Source: Acidobacteriaceae bacterium (lineage in GTDB: Bacteria > Acidobacteriota > Vicinamibacteria > Vicinamibacterales > CAVVIG01). From it: 27,327 nt of DNA. How positions within the stretch are numbered: the stretch's first letter is position 1; every line of letters begins with the position of its first letter. Location: positions 1-27,327 of the forward strand of contig JAISPN010000153.1 in assembly GCA_031274845.1 (NCBI GenBank), given 5' to 3'. The position numbers were made by a program, and so were the translations under genes. The notes under the pieces were generated by a model that saw only the letters and a program-made list of their open reading frames with translations, ran no database searches and was not told the origin of the DNA. Positions 22,877 through 27,327 of this stretch are shown piece after piece.

Positions 22877-23089
22877 ATGGAAGAATCACCGGATCTACGT
22901 CTGTGGTTTCACCAGTTGAATAACCAGCTGGGGATCATTCTTGCCAACGCGGAACTTCTTGAGGCGAAGGCCACCGACGACGTGACCCGCGCACGGGCGG
23001 CACAGGTGGTGGCCAGCGCGCTTGATGCCATGAGAACCGCGCAAGAGATCCGCCGTGGCGTCGGCTCGCTCGTCGTGCCGGAGGACTAA
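22877..23089 (+). CDS. Stand-alone histidine-kinase DHp-like protein
   Basis: A 70-residue protein that starts and stops normally. It consists of two helices, the first carrying 'WFHQLNNQLGIILANAELLE' (10-29). This is the H-box of NtrB-type kinases (compare HELNNPLATI in the kinase at 24362-25882), with His12 at the phospho-acceptor position. The second helix (about 37-62) matches the second DHp helix. There is no HATPase domain, before or after. It lies 50 bp after the HTH gene and may be co-transcribed with it. It could be a phosphotransfer partner, a dimerisation decoy, or the remnant of a lost kinase. An intact frame of the right size favours a functional mini-protein, but this is inference. 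Confidence 0.65.
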   Translation: MEESPDLRLWFHQLNNQLGIILANAELLEAKATDDVTRARAAQVVASALDAMRTAQEIRRGVGSLVVPED

Positions 23090-23221
23090 AGTTTCTCCTG
23101 TTGTTCTGCGCTCGAAATCCCGCCCGGACAGTCAAGCTTTTGACGATTTCTCGCTGGAGAACCGTCAACGGTTTGGCGAATTTCACAATGTTGCTGCGTT
23201 CTTCACAGGCCGATCGGCTTC

Positions 23222-23249
23222 TGACTTAAATCGATAAGTCATTTATATA
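23222..23249 (+). promoter_or_regulatory. Promoter with embedded palindrome upstream of the sigma factor
   Basis: CTGACT (23221-23226) and TATATA (23244-23249) are spaced by 17 nt, a good sigma-70-type promoter in a locally AT-rich spot. The perfect inverted repeat TGACTTA-N6-TAAGTCA (23222-23241) covers the -35 and most of the spacer, where a repressor would block polymerase. The leader to the sigma gene start is about 120 bp. Confidence 0.5.
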
Positions 23250-23377
23250 CTTAGGCTTACAAAAAAATTCATCGTCGATTCTGCCGCCTTGCCAGCGGGA
23301 TGCTGCCGTTGGTATCGCCATTGCGAAGTATGCGGGCATCGGAAGCCGAACACCTTCCGATGAGGAGATGCAGGATC

Positions 23378-24310
23378 ATGCGCCCCGAGTCTGTAAATGC
23401 TGACCCACACAGCCGTATCGTTGGCGGCTTGCCTTTCGTAGAAGCGCTGGCGCGCCGGATGGCGATGTCGATGCCTCATTCCATCGAGATTGGCGATCTG
23501 GTTCAGGATGGGGTTCTGGGGTTGATTGATGCCGCCCATCGGTTCGACGAGGAGCGCGGCATCAAGTTCGAGACATTTGCCGAGCGGCGCGTGCGTGGCG
23601 CGATGATCGACGCGCTCCGCCGAGACGCCTGGCCGCGCGGGGTGCGGCGTCAGCGTCGCGAACTCGATGCGGCCCGCACGGCGCTTCGCCGTGAGCTTGG
23701 TCACGAGCCATCGATGGCGGATCTCGCCGCGCGCGTCGGTTCCGACGAGAAGCGTTTGAGCCGCACGATTGTTCGCATCAACACGATCGAAGCGACGTCA
23801 CCGCTTGCGAGCGGCGAACATCTCGACGAGAGCCGCCTGCCGGCGGAGTTGGTGCCCTCGGAGCCGGACGCGCCGGATACCGCCTACGAGAAGGCGGAGG
23901 CGCGCACTCGCGTGCGCGCGGCGATTGCCGCGCTGCCACAGCGCGAGCAAAAGGTCATCGCGCTCTATTACTACGGCGAGGTGACGATGACAGAGATTGG
24001 CGCCGAGCTTGGCGTCAACGAATCGCGCGTCTCGCAGTTGCACGCGCGCGCGCTTGGTCGCTTGCGCGAGTCGCTTGGTGTGCTGGGCGCGAGCGAGATG
24101 CGCGAGATGCGGCAGGAACTGATCGCGTTTGTGGCAAAGAAGAGCGCGATGGTCAAGGCCGATCTGCCGAAGCGGTCACGCCGGGCGCACGCCTCGGCTG
24201 GCGTCGTGCTTCGATACGATCCCAATCACACGCGCCGCGCGACGATGAAGACCGTCAGCGTGCCGTCGCTGCGCCGCATGGATCGGCCAGCCGTCGCTGT
24301 CGCGCGTTAG
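23378..24310 (+). CDS. Sigma-28/WhiG-like RNA polymerase sigma factor with C-terminal extension
   Basis: A 310-residue sigma-70-family factor of the FliA/WhiG/SigB group. Region 2 is at about 14-82 ('SIEIGDLVQDGVLGLIDAAHRFDEERGIKFETFAERRVRGAMIDAL' region), region 3 at about 90-165 ('RRELGHEPSMADLAARV'), and region 4 at about 178-235 ('LPQREQKVIALYYYGEVTM', then 'LGVNESRVSQLHARALGRL'). The ATG at 23378 is preceded by GAGGAGATGCAGG. About 75 extra residues follow region 4: a helix with a Met/Arg/Glu pattern and then a basic tail ('KRSRRAHASAGVVLRYDPN'), not usual in FliA. No flagellar or chemotaxis genes and no obvious anti-sigma factor are next to it, so its regulon is open. Confidence 0.92.
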   Translation: MRPESVNADPHSRIVGGLPFVEALARRMAMSMPHSIEIGDLVQDGVLGLIDAAHRFDEERGIKFETFAERRVRGAMIDALRRDAWPRGVRRQRRELDAARTALRRELGHEPSMADLAARVGSDEKRLSRTIVRINTIEATSPLASGEHLDESRLPAELVPSEPDAPDTAYEKAEARTRVRAAIAALPQREQKVIALYYYGEVTMTEIGAELGVNESRVSQLHARALGRLRESLGVLGASEMREMRQELIAFVAKKSAMVKADLPKRSRRAHASAGVVLRYDPNHTRRATMKTVSVPSLRRMDRPAVAVAR

Positions 24311-24361
24311 TGTGTGTGCGTCGATGGTTCGTGCGGTGCGTGATGTTTTCCGACGCGCGGC

Positions 24362-25882
24362 CTATGCGCGGAGTTGCTCCCTGACGGCACGTAGTAGTTC
24401 GGCGAGGCGAAACGGCTCCGCGAGCCAGCGGCAGCCGCTCTTCTCGAGAAACGTTTCGGCGTCGGTGCCGGCGACATCACCGGTGACGAAGAGAATCCGT
24501 CTGGCCAGCGTGGGGATCTCGACCGACACCGTACGAAAAAACGCACGGCCATCAAGACGCGGCATCTTCAAGTCGCAGATGACGAGATCGAATGAGCGCC
24601 GCCGAACCAGTGCCAGCGCCTGCTCGCCGTCGCCAGCGTAGTCAACGGTATAGCCCTCGTCGCGCAAGGTATCCATGACGGCGGCGGCCAGCGGCGCTTC
24701 GTCTTCAACGAGAAGAATCGCCGCGCGTTTTGTCGCGTCGGCGGTTGTCTTCGACTGCGTCGCGGGCATTGCCGCGCGCGCCCCCAACACCGGAAACTCC
24801 ACGAAAAACGACGTCCCTTTTTCCGGCCGAGACTCGAAGCGGATCTGCCCGCCGTGCTCCTGCACGATGGCGTAGACGACCGTCAATCCGAGTCCGGTTC
24901 CCTGACCGACCTCTTTCGTCGTAAAAAACGGGTCGAAAATTTTCGGCTGCGCCTGTTCCGGAATCCCCGGACCATCGTCGGTGATTTCAAGCGTGACGTT
25001 GTTGCGATCCGTATCGTGCCAGGTCCGAAGCACTAACGTTCCGTGACCGTGCGCCGCGAGCATCGCCTGCTCGGCGTTGATCATCAGATTGAGCAGGATC
25101 TGCTTCACCTGATGCCCGTCCGCGAAGATCTTCGGGAGGGTTGCCGCAAGCGCGTCGACGATGGAGATGTTGGCGCCGCGCTGTTCGTACGCGCGTAACG
25201 CCAGCGTTTCGCGAATCACCTGATTCACATCGACCATCGCGCGCGTCGTTTGGCGTTTGCGAGCGGAAGTGAGCAGATGACGGACGGTGCGCGCGGCGCG
25301 TTCGGCTTCGCCGAGGATGATTTCGCAGCCACGCCGGACCGACGGATCGAGCGCGGGTTTTTGCGTGAGGCGTTCTGCCCAGTTGAGAATCGTGGCGAGC
25401 GGGTTGTTCAGCTCGTGCGCGACGCCGGAGATGGTTTGACCGAGCGCCGCCATCTTCTCGGCTTGCAGGAGCTGGTGATAGATCTCCTTCGATTGATCAT
25501 CGAGCTTCTTGCGTTCGCTGACGTCGCGGAGCAGTCCTTCGACCTGCAGACGTCCGGTCTTTGGATTCGCTTTCGCGTGACCGGTCAGCTCCACCCAGAC
25601 GAAGCCGCCATCGACGCGGCGGAGACGCAGCAGGTAGTTGGAGACGCGTCCATCGGCGACGAGACGTTCGAGCAGTGCGTGGCGCGTCTTTGGATCGACG
25701 AAGCGATCGACGTCGAAGGGACGGACCTCCGTATCGGCGGCGATATCGTCGTACCCAAGAATCCGTTTGAGCGAGGGATTGGCGGCGACGGTCGATGTGT
25801 CATCGGGACCGATCGTCCCGATGTACACACCGTCTTCCGCAGACTGAAACAGCCGCGCGAAAGCGGCGGCTCGTTTCTCCAC
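24362..25882 (-). CDS. Hybrid sensor histidine kinase (PAS-HisKA-HATPase-REC)
   Basis: A 506-residue cytoplasmic kinase with no membrane helix. A PAS domain (about 8-122) senses an unknown signal. A short coiled coil leads to HisKA with His156 in 'ISGVAHELNNPLATI'. The HATPase has the N-box with Asn265/Asn269 ('LLNLMINAEQA'), G1 'TDDGPGIP', the F-box 'IFDPFFTTK' and G2 'GQGTGLGLTVV'. A C-terminal receiver (about 387-500) has Asp437 ('VICDLKMPRLDG'), but Glu489 replaces the conserved Lys ('WLAEPF'), so its activation may be altered. The start is GTG at 25880-25882, 8 bp after the stop of the PCYCGC protein gene, so the two are probably co-transcribed. It converges with the sigma factor gene. 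Confidence 0.93.
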   Translation of the reverse strand: MEKRAAAFARLFQSAEDGVYIGTIGPDDTSTVAANPSLKRILGYDDIAADTEVRPFDVDRFVDPKTRHALLERLVADGRVSNYLLRLRRVDGGFVWVELTGHAKANPKTGRLQVEGLLRDVSERKKLDDQSKEIYHQLLQAEKMAALGQTISGVAHELNNPLATILNWAERLTQKPALDPSVRRGCEIILGEAERAARTVRHLLTSARKRQTTRAMVDVNQVIRETLALRAYEQRGANISIVDALAATLPKIFADGHQVKQILLNLMINAEQAMLAAHGHGTLVLRTWHDTDRNNVTLEITDDGPGIPEQAQPKIFDPFFTTKEVGQGTGLGLTVVYAIVQEHGGQIRFESRPEKGTSFFVEFPVLGARAAMPATQSKTTADATKRAAILLVEDEAPLAAAVMDTLRDEGYTVDYAGDGEQALALVRRRSFDLVICDLKMPRLDGRAFFRTVSVEIPTLARRILFVTGDVAGTDAETFLEKSGCRWLAEPFRLAELLRAVREQLRA

Positions 25883-25890
25883 GGGAATCG

Positions 25891-26532
25891 TCAGTGACTG
25901 TGGGCGTCCGCCGGCATCGGCGTTGGCGTCATCGTCGGGAAGTTCGGGCCGAATTCCTTTTCGACAGCCGCGCGAATCTCGCGTACCGACGCGCCTGACG
26001 CATACATCTGCCGCGAACGGGTGGCGACGTCAAGACAGACGGCGCACTCGACGCCGTGTGGCTCCCATTCGGTGACGTCACCGTTTGCGGCGCGCGAGCG
26101 GACGAAGCAGTCGGTGTTGCCTTTGTGTCCGGCTTGCTGACAGCCGCAGAAGCACGGGATATAGCTCAGGACTTCCGGGTGCTCGGCGGCGAAATGAAAC
26201 GCATCGGTCACGACGTCCGGCGGACGTGGTGGCGCATACGCGGCAAACGGAATGGGCGGAAAGCGTTCTTGTTTGTGCGGACCGAATTTCGCGGACGCTT
26301 CGGTGGCGGCCACGATCTCCGGCGTTGGCTTGTCGGCTTTCGCCATCTCTGGCGCCGCCGGTGTCTGGGTCGCGCTGCCTTGCGCGCCAGCGGCCGGGGC
26401 GCTCTGGTTGCTACTTGGCCAGAACGCGATCGCGCCAATCGCGATGATGGCGATGACGACGGCGCCAATAATCAAGCCGCTTGGGCCGGACTGTTTCGCG
26501 GGTGTTTGTCTGGTTGAAGACTCTCTTCCCAT
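25891..26532 (-). CDS. Membrane-anchored PCYCGC-motif protein
   Basis: A 213-residue protein. The start at ATG 26530-26532 gives MGRESSTRQT, a short basic N-terminus, then one membrane helix (about 18-38, 'GLIIGAVVIAIIAIGAIAFW') and a Pro/Ala-rich linker (about 40-100). The C-terminal domain has PCFCGC (126-131), His136, 'NTDCF' (139-143) and 'ECAVC' (162-166). This is the pattern of the PCYCGC-motif family, whose function is not established; the Cys/His set suggests metal or redox binding on the outer face of the membrane. It ends in a His-rich 'DAHSH'. It shares an operon with the hybrid sensor kinase and is divergent from the EamA transporter gene. Confidence 0.85.
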   Translation of the reverse strand: MGRESSTRQTPAKQSGPSGLIIGAVVIAIIAIGAIAFWPSSNQSAPAAGAQGSATQTPAAPEMAKADKPTPEIVAATEASAKFGPHKQERFPPIPFAAYAPPRPPDVVTDAFHFAAEHPEVLSYIPCFCGCQQAGHKGNTDCFVRSRAANGDVTEWEPHGVECAVCLDVATRSRQMYASGASVREIRAAVEKEFGPNFPTMTPTPMPADAHSH

Positions 26533-26593
26533 AGGCGCCAATTGTATCCACCTGACACACGAAATCCGAAGGGATATGACATGCTGAGGCGTC

Positions 26594-27148
26594 ATGTCGT
26601 CGCCACGCGCCTATCTGGCCTGGGTTGCCGTGTGCATTCTGTGGGGCACCACCTATCTGGCGATCCGCATCGCCATCGAAACGATTCCGCCCATGCTGAT
26701 GACCTCGACGCGGTGGATCGTCGCCGGCGTGGTGCTGCTTGCCGCGCTGAAAATGGCTGGCGTCGCCCTGCCCGCGCCCCGGTCGTGGTTCGCGCTGACG
26801 ATTCTTGGCGTGCTCTTCATGGGCATGGGCAACGGCGGCGTGGTGTGGGCCGAACAGACGGTATCGAGCGGGCTCGTGTCGGTGCTCGTCGCGGTCATTC
26901 CGTTTTACATGATCGGGATCGAGAAGCTAATGGGGGCGCCCGAGCGGTTGACGCTGGGCAGATCGGCGGGGCTGCTCATCGGGTTTGGCGGGATCGTCAT
27001 GCTCGTCTGGCCGGAGTTGACGGCTGGCGCCGGGACCGGATTTCTGTTCGGCGTCATGGCGACGCAGGTGGCGTGTCTCGGGTGGGCGGTCGGATCGAGC
27101 TACTCACGCCGGCGGCACACAGAGGAGAACGTGCTGGCGTCGGCCGCC
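26594..27148 (+). CDS. EamA/DMT-family transporter, truncated by a junction
   Basis: The ATG at 26594 opens a frame that starts MSSPRAYLAWVAVCILWGTT, the N-terminal helix of EamA/RhaT-like drug/metabolite transporters. Continuing helices include 'SWFALTILGVLFMGMGNG', 'VSVLVAVIPFYMIGIEKL', 'SAGLLIGFGGIVMLVW' and 'GFLFGVMATQVACLGWAVGS'. The family needs about 290-300 residues with ten helices in two EamA repeats; here only the first five or six helices are present. After 'RRRHTEENVLASAA' (residue 185), which would normally lead into the next helix, the sequence switches in frame to an unrelated enzyme. It is probably an inner-membrane exporter of a small metabolite in its intact form. Confidence 0.85.
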
Positions 27149-27327
27149 ATCGACTACGTCAAGTGGGACTGGAACCGCTTCATCAGCGAGCCGTTCACAC
27201 CCACGCTCCCCTCGGATCGTCAGGGTGAGCTGTGGCACCGCTATGTTTTGGGGCTGTGTGACCTGTTTGACCGGCTGGCCCAGCGGTTCCCGAGGATCCT
27301 ATTCGAGTCCTGCGCAAGCGGCGGCGC
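27149..27327 (+). CDS. Fragment of GH36 alpha-galactosidase, in frame with the transporter, cut by window edge
   Basis: From about residue 186 of the same open frame the protein reads 'IDYVKWDWNRFISEPF' and then 'HRYVLGLCDLFDRLA' and 'RFPRILFESCASGGG'. The KWD(M/W)NR motif contains the nucleophile Asp of GH36 alpha-galactosidases, and FESCASGGG is the substrate-binding motif that normally follows some 45-50 residues later, as it does here. The fragment lacks the N-terminal two-thirds of the enzyme and runs off the edge before the acid/base residue. It also has no start of its own. Its codons include AGG and CTA, which are uncommon in the neighbours. Either this is a chimeric assembly join or a gene fusion; I favour the former. 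Confidence 0.8.
   Translation, partial: MDYVKWDWNRFISEPFTPTLPSDRQGELWHRYVLGLCDLFDRLAQRFPRILFESCASGG

Noticed and set aside
1..27327. tRNA or rRNA genes
   Set aside because: No cloverleaf or rRNA-like conserved segment was recognised by eye; a tRNA scan was not possible.

Overview
The window is high-GC DNA (the coding parts look roughly 60% G+C or more) from a Gram-negative bacterium. The best guess is Acidobacteriota, perhaps the Vicinamibacteria. That rests on inference: the mix of an outer-membrane polysaccharide export system, several NtrC-type regulators, a WhiG/FliA-like sigma factor, and a small basic conserved protein of a style I associate with that phylum. Nothing in the window proves the taxonomy. 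Both ends look like contig ends. The left end cuts a glycosyltransferase gene. The right end is an in-frame join between an EamA transporter and a piece of GH36 alpha-galactosidase, probably an assembly chimera.

Left half (1-15078, all on the minus strand): an exopolysaccharide or capsule locus, read right to left. It begins with a putative lipoprotein carrying EF-hand-like Asp-rich loops, translationally coupled to a degenerate NtrC-like regulator. Next come a small secreted or anchored carboxypeptidase-regulatory-like protein, an outer-membrane beta-barrel protein, a Wza/GumB-like export protein, a Wzc/GumC-like chain-length regulator fused to a BY-type tyrosine kinase, a Wzx-type flippase, and six glycosyltransferases (GT4, GT2, GT2, GT4, GT4 and a truncated GT4-like). 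Most neighbours overlap by 4 bp or are a few bases apart, so this is probably one or two long transcripts. No initiating sugar-phosphate transferase or Wzy polymerase is visible; they may lie beyond position 1.

Middle (15079-16465): an intergenic island, AT-rich in its first 400 bases. It holds several strong hairpins, one diverged repeat present twice, and one small predicted membrane protein gene. I recognise no other gene there.

Right half (16466-27327): an accessory and regulatory region. In order: a Phd/VapC-type toxin-antitoxin pair; a NarL-type response regulator with an overlapping sensor-kinase gene; a minus-strand operon of a canonical sigma-54 activator, a basic low-complexity protein and a YdcF/DUF218 protein; a divergent small MerR/excisionase-type DNA-binding protein; a 70-residue protein that is only a histidine-kinase DHp helix pair; a sigma-28-like factor behind a promoter with an embedded palindrome; a hybrid sensor kinase beside a membrane-anchored PCYCGC-motif protein; and the chimeric right edge.

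The most unusual items are the sigma-54-activator-like regulator that has lost its ATPase and GAFTGA residues at the head of the polysaccharide locus, the tandem candidate operator sites next to it, the DHp-only mini-protein, the repeat and hairpin island, and the chimeric right edge.
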